Of a stretch of DNA of 64,000 nucleotides, positions 24,050 through 36,002 are shown one piece after another (positions within the stretch are counted from its first letter, which is position 1; each line of letters starts with the position of its first letter). Both the position numbers and the translations under genes were made by a program. The notes under the pieces are model-generated. The model was not told where the DNA came from. It saw only the letters and a program-made list of their open reading frames with translations, and ran no database searches. The stretch is from Cryptomeria japonica (taxonomy: Eukaryota; Streptophyta; Pinopsida; Cupressales; Cupressaceae): contig NC_081405.1 of assembly GCF_030272615.1 (NCBI RefSeq), positions 314,236,235 to 314,300,234 on the forward strand. The letters are read 5' to 3'.

Positions 24050-25482
24050 TGTTGGCATTATGTGAACTGGTATGAGGACATGATGACACTGTATGTTGTC
24101 ATTGATGTCAATATGCTGAAGAAGAGAGAACCGGTATGTTACCAAGAACCAGTATATGTGAGAACCGGTATATGTGCCAAAGTACCGGTACATGGAAGCT
24201 TTGTATGACTACTGGTTGGTAGTCTCAACTTCAGGGTTTCTGGTTGAAGTGCTTCAAGCCTATGTGACTCAATCGGTGACTTTGTGTGATGAGTTAGCAT
24301 TATAACGAAGAACAAATTATGTTGCCACGTCAGTCTTGTGTGCGTGAAGGATCTTGCATGAAGGAGATTGTTCCTATCTACCTCGGGAATGTGTGAAGTC
24401 TGTAAACGGTGAAAACGCATGATGGGTTATCAACCGCCATGAAAGCAGTGGAGAACGAATGATGGAGAACATCTTGAGATTGGTTCAAGACTGTTGCATT
24501 TAATGCAATATGCTCAACGGTCAGGATTGAATCATTTGAATTGCTTAACCTAAAAGGTTTAGGGTTTAGGGTTTATGCTACCAACCTATCTGTTTTCTAT
24601 AAGGTTGATGTTGCGTTGCATGTTGAGGTTGTTGGTAAAAGTTGTGTGTGTGTATCCAAGTGAAGAGATACCTGATTCTTGCCAGACCAGAGGAGAGAAG
24701 TGATACCTGCAGAGTGTAAGTGCAGAAGGTGAAGAGGAGCTAAAGAGGATCTACATTGGCATTGAGTGCTGTTACCAGATCATTGTAATACCTATTGATC
24801 TCTAACCACTTCAACAGTTGGAAAATCCCTTGACAGGGTAGCTTTAACCGGCTTACTATAAATCCTTTAATAGGGTGACTCAAAACCATTGAGTTCTTGA
24901 AATCCTCTAACAAGGTAACCTTTGAAAGGGTTTAACCCTTAACTGGGTATTCTAGCCATCCCTTAACTGGGTGATCCCTAACAGGATCGGTTCCTAACAT
25001 AACCTATTGTATCAGTATTTAACTAGACAAGGCTCCTAATAGAGTGAACTTCTAAAGAGTTCAAAAACATCTTGTGGGTATTCATCCCCACCGTGGTTTT
25101 TCCCAGTTGGGTTTCCACATGAAAAATCTGTGTTTCATGTGTGGTGTTTTTCATGTGATGGTTTAAGTGATTTGTGTCTGAAGGTAAATCATGTTGATCT
25201 AGCAGTTTATATATCTTTGATGATAGATTACTTGTTCATGTACTAGGGTGAAATGAAATGATGTATTAGATTGTATGAAAAGATAAGTGTCAACCGGTTT
25301 ATGCTTGTCTCAGTTATTCTAGATTTTGCTGGTTGAATTCTGTTTAAGATCGGTGTTACTGTTTGTCTGCCAAAACATAGAGTCTGCTGACAAGCCGGTT
25401 TAGGATTGTGTTTTTGTCTGTACTGATTCAACCCCCCCTCTCAGTATCAGTTTGGTACTATCCATTCACAATTGAGTTATCA
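24050..25482 (+). repeat. 3' LTR of E2
   Basis: 1433 bases, TGTTGGCATT to ...GTTATCA, directly after the polypurine tract, followed by target duplication AATTT. The hairpin array recurs at about 24806-25057. Several stems change but stay paired, for example GATCC-CTAACA-GGATC (24973-24988) where the left LTR has GATC...GATC. Others have lost a pair. Confidence 0.93.
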
Positions 25483-25487
25483 AATTT

Positions 25488-26483
25488 ATCCTGATATCTT
25501 ATTGATTTCCTTTTGGAAAATGGTATCTATGACACTTTTTTCATGTGTATTGATATGCATATGATTATTTCCTTTAGATATTTTATCTTGTACCCTAATT
25601 CTTTGAATCTTGCACATGCAACCATTCAGGGAGAATTTCATATCACTAACCCTCATTAATGACAATTATTATATCACTTTTTTGATCTCTTCCCTCATGA
25701 TTATTGTTGATTAGCTTATTGTTATGATGGTTACCGTTATACACAATGGATATCATTTTCCTATTTTAGGATTCCTCCATGCCTAATGAATATCGATTTA
25801 TTTATAATGGACACCATAGTGCATAATATAGATTAAATTTTCTTTTCTCAAGATTCTACTATTCTGAACATATATGAACTTTATTTTGATAGCTACCATC
25901 ATACTAACAAATGTTAAATTCTTTCTTTGCTTGAAATTTTCTATCATGCTGGATAGATATCAATTTATTTATTATGGATACCACCCTATGTAATAGACAT
26001 CAATTTTTTTTCACATGAATCCTATGAAGACTATTGGATATCAATTTATTTTTTTATGGCTCCAAACATTCTAAATGAATATATTCTTCATTTTTTTTTT
26101 ACTTCATAGCTTCATTTAATTTTTTATTTTTTAAAAATTGTTATTTGTACCTAGTTTATATGAATGTCAAATGCTATTCATTGAAAATTTTGGTGCTTGC
26201 ATGTTTTTAAATGGAGAATTCACTATGAGGAGCATGTAGGGAACCATCATCTTTATAAATATACTATTTTATTAGTGGTTTAATATTTATTTTAATGTCA
26301 AATATTTATTTACTTTTGCATCCATATTCACAATAGTTCCCATATAAATGAAAGTAAGAGTAAAATGTAAGGGTGAAAAGTATACACATGCCACATTTTC
26401 TCTTAAATATAGCTTACTCTAGCCTACTTGTTGAGTGTGGTGACTACCATATAAATGAAACATTTTTATATAAAATTAAATAG
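25488..26483. other. Intergenic with diffuse 'GGATATCAATTTATTT' repeats
   Basis: AT-rich sequence without a gene. Short degenerate words such as 'ggatatcaatttatttat' and 'atggataccac' recur irregularly between about 25740 and 26060. No mobile-element ends were recognised. Confidence 0.45.
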
Positions 26484-26488
26484 TATAG

Positions 26489-27651
26489 TGTCATTAAATT
26501 GCGTCTCCTACAATTTTAACCATATTTGAGGTCCTCACCTTGGCAACGACATCCTCCCTTCAAACTGAGACCCCTTTTTGCATTTTCACCCTTGACCCCT
26601 TCCTGTTTGAGCCTTGAGATAGCCTCAGGACCTTCTCTAGGCCCCAATATAGGGCAGGATTGGGGTGTGGTGCCCCTGTCCCACCCTCTTAGGGTGGCCC
26701 CAAGATAGGTCCCTCCAGCCCCATCTGCACTTCAGGATCCTAAATCTCCCCGATGTAGGCATTTCATGAGATGAATTGATATTCAAGAGGCATGTATAAA
26801 AGGGAGTTGGTTTTCTCATTTGCATAAGGAGGAATGGGAGGCGAAATTCAAGCGAAGTAGATCACAAGCAAGCATAGCCGAAGATATATATCATCAAGCA
26901 TTCCAACATTCAAGTCTTCTTCATTCGTCCATTGGAGCAATATTACAACATTCATATGCAAGTATGTGTGTGTGTTAGGGTTTTGTAATGGTACATGCTA
27001 TTCCATGCAATACTTGTGATAACATTCAAGAAGCAAAGAAATCATCATCGACAAGTTGCAGATCTGCAAGGTATACATTTCCACTGTTTACATTCAAGCA
27101 TTTGCAATTACTTTCTTTCAAGGTTGATTCCTCAACCAGGGTTTGACTGAGGCAAACCCCTATCCATTACCCATTTTCATCTCTTTTTTGTGTGTAGGTT
27201 GCAGGTGCGTAGCTGTAATTGTAGGTTTGGGCTTCATTTGCAGAGACAAAAGAACCCTTTTCATTTCGTGGATTTTGTGGAAGACCATGTACATTCCTGC
27301 CATGGCCCTGACGAATTTTCTCTAAATTTGCAAGGTAGATCTGTATCAGTCTAATTAGCTCAGATCCAAAGTTACAACACGATCCTAAACTGGTAGCCCC
27401 TCATTTCACTCATTTCCCCTATCTTTTCTGCATAGTTAACAAGTCAACTTTCTCATTTACAAAAGAGGGTAAATCATACTTCAACCCTTGCAATCCACTT
27501 GGAACTCACATCCTTGTTTCCCTTGGATTTAGATCTAGTGGATTTAAGGTCCTCTTTTGAATGTAAAGTTCTCCCAAGTGAAAACCATCCTAGTGACTTC
27601 CATTCTCTCTCCTAGATGGGGAGTCACTAGGGTTCAATTTTCCACTTTACA
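26489..27651 (+). repeat. 5' LTR of E4
   Basis: 1163 bases, TGTCATTAAA to ...ACTTTACA. Collinear with 31856-33019. Contains a TATA box in 'catgtataaaagggag' (26791 onward), which probably drives the element's transcript. Short open frames inside it are repeated in the other LTR but are not supported as genes. Confidence 0.9.
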
Positions 27652-27671
27652 TTTTGGTGAACCCAACGTCC
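27652..27671 (+). other. E4 primer binding site candidate
   Basis: TTTTGGTGAACCCAACGTCC directly follows the LTR. The position is right for a tRNA primer site, but I cannot assign the tRNA with confidence. Confidence 0.5.
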
Positions 27672-28330
27672 TACATCTTAATTCTGGTTTCTCAGTATTA
27701 GATCTACTTAATTGCAATTTGAATTTCAAAATGTCATTTCCAAGTTTGATCTTTTTGCAAATTTTAGAGGTTAATTGCATAAAAAACCCTAATTTTTCAT
27801 TTTGAGGAAATTAAGCTTGTGAAGTATAATATTTTAATTGCTTGTTTCAGATCTTATTTCTATTTCAAAATTATAATTCAAGTATGTCTCTTTATTCTAA
27901 AAATTCAGTGGTTAAATCATAAAACCCTGATTTTTAAGATTCTTCTATTTTCGACCTTTGACTGCAAGTTTGACCGATATAGACATCTCCAAATTGGCTA
28001 TTTTTTTGGATTCCACATTAAAATCATAATTTCTATCATCCCTGAAATTTTTTGAAAAAAGTTGGTCAGACCGTGTGCACTTTTGCCACAATCCTTGGCT
28101 TTTTTCCTGAAATTTTAGGAGACAGAATTGGCTGTATTTTTCTGCTCAAATACAAAAAATTGGCATACTTTATCAATTTTAACACCCTCTAAGGTCGAAC
28201 ACAAATTCAAATTAAAATTTCAAATTTGCAGTTCAAATTCCATTTTCCCTACTTTATTCAATTTTCTATGCATGTATGGGATGAACATTACTATGGTTAA
28301 ATGATATATGAGTTTCTTGTTTGATCATAA

Positions 28331-29545
28331 GTGCATATGGAGTTCCTATATTATTTTTCTAATTCAATTTTGAGTTACATTAAAGATGTTCATGATGTTC
28401 TCTTTCATGCATATGATGATAGTTTAGTTCCCCCTTTCATTCATAGTTATGATTTACCCTCTCCAAAAATTGATCTCATTAATGAGGGCACATTGGTGAA
28501 AAAAGGGAATGTGGACACTTTTTTCAAAGATATCCCTCCTAAAGAAGAATCTTTGGAGAATTGTGTTCCTTCTCCTAAAACGTATCTCCCTCATAAGGAT
28601 TATTTGGTGCAAGGGGAAGATATTATGGCTACTTATCCTAGTGATACCATACCTTCTTTTCATGATCTTACCTCTAAAGATGAAGCATTCATTACATATG
28701 ATAGTCCTTTTTCTAATGCGTGTCTTGAACATAAAGATACCTTAGAAAAAGAGGATGATACTATTTATCATCATAATTCTCTCTCTCCCAGAAATCAAGA
28801 GCCTAACAAAAATCAAATCAATTCCATTAATGTTCCTAGGAAACCAAAACTTCTTCCTGATTATCATGTTGTGCCTTACACATATACTAATGAGGTAGTT
28901 GATGAGAACATAATTAAAGCATCATATGCTTTCTTAGTTCCTACAATCGTCTCTTAAATTCACTCAAATACCCCATCTCCTACCAAAGAAGTTCCTAAAG
29001 AAGAACTCTTAGAGAATGATTGGGGGCCCTTAGATTTCACGCCTACCATTTCTAGAATGTCTAAGATGCCTTAATTTCACATTCCCAGTTTTTCTCTTAA
29101 AACAAATCTTGAAATTGATTGGGCCTCTTTAAACTTCAATCCAATTCCCCCTAAGAGTGAACCTTCTTTTGAACATACATGCAATGGACAAATGTTTGAA
29201 TGTGAGTGACAAAGTCATGAGAAATCACACTTTCCTTTGTCCACATCTTATTCTCCATTGCCTTGTAAATCCACACCTTCTCATTCTAATTTTGAGTTAC
29301 AACAAGAACATGTGTTTACCAATCTTCTAAATTCCAAATTCATATCTCCTCTTTGTCCTAAATGAAAAAAAAAACATAAACAACATTCTCAATCTTCTTC
29401 TTTTTGTAAATATCATTAAAACCATGGCCATTCTAGTAATGAGTGTCAAGCTTTGAAAACACAAATACAACATTACATTGATTGAGGCATTTTAAAAATA
29501 ACATCTGACAATGAATGGCATATTCATCATGATCATTTAAAATAA
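28331..29545 (+). pseudogene. E4 gag remnant with CX2HX4HX4C finger
   Basis: One frame of 404 codons from ATG 28331. The first 208 codons are open (stop 28955). Further in-frame stops follow with no frameshift before the terminal TAA at 29543. The N-terminal part is acidic and rich in Ser/Pro/His (for example DDSLVPPFIHSYDLPSPK) and not a recognised domain. The C-terminal part carries a finger at 29405-29446 with Cys, His, His and Cys in CX2HX4HX4C spacing (one X is a stop), then ECQALKTQIQ. This resembles the zinc finger and following helix of plant Gypsy gag. No protease or polymerase follows. Confidence 0.6.
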
Positions 29546-31855
29546 CATTCAAATTCCTATTATGTTGCTCCTCACTATGTGACATAGTTAGCCTACCTAT
29601 TGGGAGCTCTTTTTCATTCGTGGTGGTATAATTTCAGGTGCAATCATACTTAGTGAGCAACATAATAGCCTATTTATTCTTTCTTCTATGCTTGCGGGGC
29701 AAGAATATTCCTTTTCCTCTTTCTAAGGTTTCACTAATTTCTTTATGGAGTTCATTATTCATAAACTTGATGCCCTCTCTTGCATGGAGTTTTCCTTCAT
29801 GCGAGTGCATGTCTATTCCGTGAGTGGGATCTTTTCCTTTCTTGAAATGGTATGTCTATTATGAATAATCTCTATTTTGAGGATTTTTGTGAACCTTCTT
29901 GTTATTTCTCTCTCTTTGCAAATTCCCTCTTCTATCACATTATTCATAAACTTTATGTCTTTTCTTGCATGGAGCATTCCTTCATGCGAGCGCATGTGTG
30001 TTCCATGAGTGGGATCTTCTCCTTTCTTGAAACAGTACGTCTATTATGAATAATCTCTATTTAGAGGAATTTTGTGAACCTCCTCCTTCTTCTTTCTCTC
30101 TCTTTGAAAATTACCTCTTCTATTGTGTTATCGATAACTTGATGTCCTTTCTTGAATGGAGTTATCCTTCATGCGAGCGAATGTCTATTCCTTGGTTAGG
30201 ATGTATTCCTTGCTTGAAACGGTACGTCTTTTATGAGAAATATCTCTCTAGAAGTTGTGTAATTCTTCTCATTGTCCTATGCTTGGGGGGAAATGATCTC
30301 TCTCTCTCTCTCTCTCTAAGGATCCACCTTTCACTATTGTGTGGATGGTGTGATATTTATTACTCGATGTCATTCCTTGTGTGAAATTGTTGGTTGTTTG
30401 CTCAAGGATTGTCTCTTATACAAGAGGTGTCAGTCCTTGACTACAACCTCTTTTCACACTAGGTAATGTACATCTATGATAAATTCACCCATCCCTCTTG
30501 GGGCTAAACGTGAGTTATCCTTCATCGAGATTCCCTTTCACCTAGGAATAGGAGGAAGGATTGCATTCTCGTTCTCTTCTTTTCTTTGTGCTAGAAGATG
30601 TTATATTTGTCTAAGACAACTCCTTTTTGGGGTAGATGTCTTTTGAATAAAGATATCTTCTCCTCCAAGGATCACCTTTACACTTATAGCAAGATATCTC
30701 TTTTCAACTATCTTATCCTTTTATGAAGTGTATTCCTTCTCTTGCTTGGATTTATGATATTGTTGCATAACTAATATCTTCTTTGTGTTGAAGGTATGCA
30801 TCCTTGTTCTACTTTCCTTAAGATATTAACATCAACCTATGTTGACATCTTAAGGGGGGGGCACCCACACTGCTCCTTTGTATTATACTTCTCTCATACA
30901 TTGCAGAGTGGGATATTCTTGGAAGCAGAGGGTGGCCTCTTAAAGAAAGGTGTCATCACTTTTCTTGTACAATGAGACATTATTGGAACCAGAGGGAAGC
31001 CTCTTAGAGAAATATGTCGACACTTTTTACAGTGAGTCATTCTCGGAACTAGAGCACGATCTCTTAGAGTGAGATGATGCCACTTTTCTTTTATGCAGGG
31101 TGATTATTCTCGGAACTAGAGAACAGAATCTTAGAGCGAGATGTCACACCTTTCTTGACACATGTACTATACATTTTAAATAGGTTGTAGTGTACTTAGG
31201 CATAGATTCCTATGAGGCATTTTGAACCTCACTTGGACACACAAGCGCTTGAGGTTGGGTGGAACTAACGGTGTTCCTACTCTCCTCCCTTACATGGATC
31301 ACCTAGACAGGCTATAGGGGCGAGATTTTCATGTCGTTCTCTCCATGGATCACCTAGTTTTAGGGGCGAGACGTCCATGGTTTCTTTCTTCTTCTCTTTT
31401 CTTCTCATGGATCAAAAAAGTGTGTATTCATGTCCTCTCTCTTCTTCCTCTCGTGAACCCATAGTTTTGATATTGATGGTTCATGGATGTTTTCTTCTTT
31501 GCTCTTTTATGTGATCTCTTGTGTATGTGATGGCATTGGTCTTTGTGTCTTGATTAATTGTTAAGATATCCGAGTATTGAGGTCTCTTTGGTTTGTCATC
31601 TTCTGTCTTGTCTTGTTGTTTGTTTTTTGCACTTTGTTTTTCTTTTGTGCGTCTTGTTCCTTTTGTTATGTGTGCTCTTGCATATGTTTGAGTGAGTTAA
31701 GATCCTAATATTGGGGGCTTGGTTCCTTGAGATTAGTGACATCTTGTACCCATTATGATCTTGCTCCACATCTCTCATCTTCATCTCTATTTCTTATACT
31801 TTACCGACAGTAGTGGCGTAATCCATACTCCCACTAAAGTGGGGGCTAGATGTAG
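29546..31855 (+). other. E4 noncoding interior with minisatellites and polypurine tract
   Basis: No supported gene. A unit of about 184 bp containing 'cttcatgcgag' and 'gaataatctctattt' occurs three times in tandem (about 29760-30260). A 65-80 bp unit with 'ttctcggaactagag' and 'ctcttagag' occurs about four times (30905-31165). A (TC)n run is at 30298-30316. The purine-rich 'aaagtgggggctagatgtag' (31836-31855) adjoins the right LTR as the polypurine tract. Confidence 0.7.
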
Positions 31856-33019
31856 TGTCATAAAATTGTGCCTCCTACAATTTTAACCATATTTGAGGTC
31901 CTCACCTTGGCGACGACATCCTCCTTCCAAACTGAGACCCCTTTCTGCATTTTCACCCTTGACCCCTTCCTTTTTGAGCCCTGAGATAGCCTGAGGACCA
32001 TGTCCAAGCCCGAAGATAGGGTAGGACAGGGGCATGGCGCTCCTGTTCCACCCTCTTAGGGTGGCCCCAAGATACGTCCCCTCGACCCATCTGCACTTCA
32101 GGATCCTAAATCTCCCCTATGTCAGCCTTTTATGAGATGAATTAATCTTCAAGAGGCATGTATAAAAGGGAGTTGGTTTTCTCATTTTCATAAGGAGGAA
32201 TGAGAGGCGAAATTCAAGCGAAGTGGATCATAAGAAAACATAGCCAAAGACATACATCATCAAGCATTCCAACATTCAATTCTTCTTCATTAATCCATTG
32301 GAGCAATATATTAAAACATTCAATTGCAAGTATGTGTTTTTGTTAGGGTTTTATCATGTTACATGCCATTCCATGCAACACTTGTGATTACATTCAAGAA
32401 GCAAATCAATCTTCATCGACAAGTTGCAGATCTGCAAGGTATACATTTCCATTGCTTACATTCAAGCATTTGCAATTACTTTCTTTCAAGGTTGATTCCT
32501 CAACTGGGGTTTGACTGAGGCAAAACCCTATCCACAACCCCTTTTCCTCTCTTTTCTATGTGTAGGTTGCAGGTGCACAACTGTAATTGTAGGTTTGGGC
32601 TTCATTTGCAGAGATGGAAGAACTCTTTTCATTTCACGGATTTTGTGGAGGACCATGTACATTCCCGCCATGTTCTTGAATAATTTTCTCCAAATTTGCA
32701 GAGCAGATCCGTATGAGTCTAATTAGCTCAGATCCAAAGTTACAACATGATCCTGAACTGGTAACCCCTCATTTCACTCATTTCCCCTCTCTTTTCCGCA
32801 TAGTCAACAAGTCAACTATCTCATTTACAAAAGAGGGTAAATCACACTTCAACCCTTGCAATCCACTTGGAATTCACATCCTTGTTTCCCTTAGATTTGG
32901 ATCTAGTGGATTCAAGCCCCTCTTTTGAATGTAAAGTTCTCCCAAGTGAAAACAATCCTAGTGATTTATTTTCTCTCTCCTAGGTGGGGAGTCACCAGGG
33001 TTAAATTTTCCAGTTTACA
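31856..33019 (+). repeat. 3' LTR of E4
   Basis: 1164 bases, TGTCATAAAA to ...AGTTTACA. Matches the left LTR closely with scattered substitutions. The TATA box 'tataaaaggg' is at 32161. Confidence 0.9.
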
Positions 33020-33024
33020 GATAG

Positions 33025-33523
33025 TTATTTACAAAATCCATGATTTTTGTACCCTCACCTCTCAAGTCTCGAGAAAATATATTTAATTTATCTATTTATT
33101 TATAGAAAATTAATTTTTGGATTAGATAACATAATCATCTTTAATTATTTGAATACATTTTTATGAGTATTTCTTTAATATAATTTACCTAAACTCTAAA
33201 TTTTAAGCAATTTGTTTAATTAATCAAATTACTCTAAATTACTTGCATAAAAAAAAATATATAAATATTCTTGTATTAAAAAAAAAAAAAGGTTCTATAC
33301 TACCACTTATAAAATAATGTTACACATACTTAAACGAAAAGGTAGGTGGAAATAGTCACACCCCTAAAATCAATATGGGGCAACAACTTAGCTCATAAAA
33401 ATTTAAACAAATTTGTCAAGTGTTGAGAGAATATGTAGATGGGGTAGGATGAGGATCTTCATCATTGAGTTTATCCCATATGTTAGTAGGGTCTAGAGTG
33501 TCTATTAGAGATTTCTATTTGTT
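33025..33523. other. Intergenic, no gene recognised
   Basis: AT-rich spacer between E4 and the E3 target duplication. No features seen apart from A runs near 33270-33290. Confidence 0.5.
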
Positions 33524-33528
33524 AGTAT

Positions 33529-35311
33529 TGTTGGAAGTGGAGACACTCTGAGAGGGGGGGGGGGGTGAATCAGAGTGTAACAATTTTAACAAGGACTCCT
33601 TCTCAACTTGGCAATTTTGTTTAACAATAAGCATAGATGAATGTAAGTTGAAAAATCTGAACAAATGAGACTGAACACCTTGATATAACACTGTTAATGA
33701 AGCAAGAATTACACAATAAGACCAAATGAAAAACTTGATTCATGCTTTTCAGAAAACAAAATGTTTTTGATTCTTTTACAAAAACATAAAATAGCTAAAC
33801 GAGTATTGCAAAGATTGCATCACATAAATTCAAACAAAACTGAGTATGAAATAAAAGGAGCAAAAGACATGAAGTATCAGAGCATAAACCAGTAAGACAA
33901 ACTGAGACAAGACAAGGCACATAACACCATGATTTTCATGAGTGGAAAACCCTCCTGGGGTAGAAAAACCACTCGGTAAGATTCCTTATATTATTTCAAA
34001 GAGCACCAACTCAGTACACAAAATTTAGAAGCCACAAAGCCTCAAGGAGCACCAACCCCTCTTTCTTATCCAATAGAAACATTCCAACTCAAGCTATAGT
34101 CACTGGTAATTTTATGATTGCTTTTAGTTCTGCAGTCACAAAACCATCAGTGATTGGAGTGAGTATATTTTACCAATCTATACAAATGATTCTCTCTAAA
34201 TGATTTTTGCAACAATATTCTTCATGTCTTTGTAACACAGATAGAGAATAATAACATTCTTTTAAAGAAATTAAACACTATCAGAGAGAAAACTCAATCT
34301 CTGAATCAACAAAATAATTTCAACCACTATAGCCTCATGTACTCTACAACAAAATAGAGTAATACTCTAGAACCCTCGACTATCAAAAATCTCTGATAAT
34401 CTTTTGATATACACAGAGCACTTTGTTTTCTTTTTCAACAAACTCTTTGTTTTCCCCTTATTCACACTCCCCCAATGTATTTCAACATATTCTATTTTTA
34501 AACTGTTCTCTTCCAAAAAAAAATGTCTTCAAGAATAACCCTCGTATAGGGTTACCAAACCCTTATTGGAATTTGCAAACTGAAAAAAAAAATAACCGAT
34601 TAACTGTGCAATGAAAAGAGAAGCTGAGAGATAATGTCATTGACTCTGTATTGATCTAAATAAACTAAATATGCTTGAATTTCCCAAATTTGAAAACCAA
34701 AAAATAAGGCCAAATCTGTTTCATTATTTCCATTTTTCATGGCTGAAAACCCAGATTTGAAATACCTGAATCTTTTTAAACAGTTGAACAAGAATATTAC
34801 CTGTAATGCGCAACCTCATTGATAACTGAAAAGAAACTAACCAGAAATCCATTTAGCTCACTGTTAAGTCCACCCTTGCACCCTTGCATTATTCTTCCCA
34901 ACCAAACAAACTAACTCGAGCTCCTTTGCTACAGCGGCGGCTGCATCTCTCATGGCGTCTAGGGTTTGAGACGGACTTCAACCGAACAATAAACTTGTTC
35001 AAAAACAAAATGAAACAAAGAGATGCTCCAAAGGCTTTCAATATGTCGGTCACATAAAGTATTCCAAGAATATGCTGCTAGTCCGTAAAAGTATTAAACA
35101 TAACACTAACCAAAGATACCTTTCAATTAAATGCCAAGTCAGCGTTATTCAATGTATCCGTGTCACCAGCCTGGCCCGAGAGAAAGGCTTTTTAAAAAAT
35201 AGAATATAACCACATGCTTAATGAGCTCGCCTCAAAATATGATACTTAGGCAACACAACTTCTCCCTTTTTATTTTCTTGTCATCGAGGACAAAAGTATC
35301 AAAGAGCAACA
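33529..35311 (-). repeat. 3' LTR of E3
   Basis: Shown on the plus strand as TGTTGGAAGTGG...AGAGCAACA. Bounded on the left by target duplication AGTAT and on the right by the reversed polypurine tract. The palindromic motif with 'gagtggaaaaccctcc' and 'ggtagaaaaaccactc' lies near 33938-33975. Confidence 0.95.
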
Positions 35312-36002
35312 AACTCCCCCTTTGTCCTTAATGGCAAAAAAAATTAAAAAGAAAAAAAACTCAAACCATCGTTGCCATGAAATATGTTGTCAACTGAAGG
35401 GACCAAAATCAATGTAAGGAAAGCCACTGTCAACAAATACAACATATACAATCAACACTGAACCTTGTCATATGCAAAACTGTAAGAAATACAAGATCCT
35501 CTGAACCTATAATTTGCAATTCTGTAAAAAGAATGAATACTGTCAGAATAATGAACTCCCATTCTGATCTGTATCAAACAAGAATACCAAATTGTAATAC
35601 CAGTCACTCCCATTCTGATCTGTATCAAACAAGAATACCAAACTATAATACCAAAATAAAATGCCAATGCCACTGTAATATCAAAATGAAATACCAATGC
35701 CTGAAATGCCAATGCCACTGTAATATCAACTAAAATGCCAATGTCACTGTAATATCAAAATGAAATACCAATGCCTGAAATGCCAATGCCACTGTAATAT
35801 CAAAATGAAATACCAATGCTTGAAATGCCAATGCCATTGTAATATCAACTGAAATGCCAATGTCACTGTAATATCAAAATGAAATACCAATGCGCCAATG
35901 CCACTTTCTCCCCCTTTTTTTTTCTTTTTTTTTTGTGTTTTTTTTCTTTAAGGACAAAAAGAAAGTAAATCAACAGAGCAACACTCCCCCTCAAATCATG
36001 CA
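35312..36002 (-). other. E3 3' internal region: polypurine tracts and minisatellite
   Basis: The LTR-adjacent polypurine tract reads CTCCCCCTTTG on the plus strand (35314-35324). Two more C-rich tracts lie at 35906-35920 and 35983-35991. Between them, 35540-35900 is an imperfect tandem repeat: units with 'tctgtatcaaacaagaatacca' type sequence occur twice, followed by many 'aatgccaatgccactgtaatatca' type units of about 35-60 bp. No coding sequence. Confidence 0.8.

Larger units (their letters stand above)
19042..25482 (+). mobile_element. Copia-type LTR retrotransposon E2, complete ends, integrase deleted
   Basis: A 6441 bp element with both LTRs (TG...CA) and a perfect 5 bp target duplication AATTT (19037-19041 and 25483-25487). 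The internal part has gag, protease, reverse transcriptase and RNase H but no integrase. The frame runs straight from the protease-downstream region into the linker before reverse transcriptase. It would therefore be non-autonomous even without its later stops and frameshifts. The two LTRs are similar but clearly diverged; one obvious difference is about 45 extra bases in the left LTR near 19178-19225. Confidence 0.93.
26489..33019 (+). mobile_element. Non-autonomous Gypsy-like LTR element E4 (LARD-like)
   Basis: Two ~1.16 kb direct LTRs, TGTCAT...TTTACA, bound a 4.2 kb internal region with no reverse transcriptase, integrase or protease. Flanking 5-mers are TATAG (26484-26488) and GATAG (33020-33024), a target duplication with one mismatch. 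The only coding trace is a gag-like frame with a CX2HX4HX4C finger, as seen in plant Ty3/Gypsy gag proteins. Large LTR elements with noncoding interiors are classed as LARDs; the classification here rests on the gag trace and is tentative. Confidence 0.85.

Noticed and set aside
28331-28957. Stand-alone host gene of 208 codons
   Set aside because: It lies between the E4 LTRs and its frame continues past the stop to a gag-type zinc finger, so it is part of the element.
34423-34614. 63-codon ORF repeated at 41750-41941
   Set aside because: It recurs only because it lies in the two LTRs of E3; LTR identity explains it.
35452-35733. ORFs on both strands over 35450-35735
   Set aside because: They arise from the minisatellite in the E3 3' region; repetitive translation with no domain.
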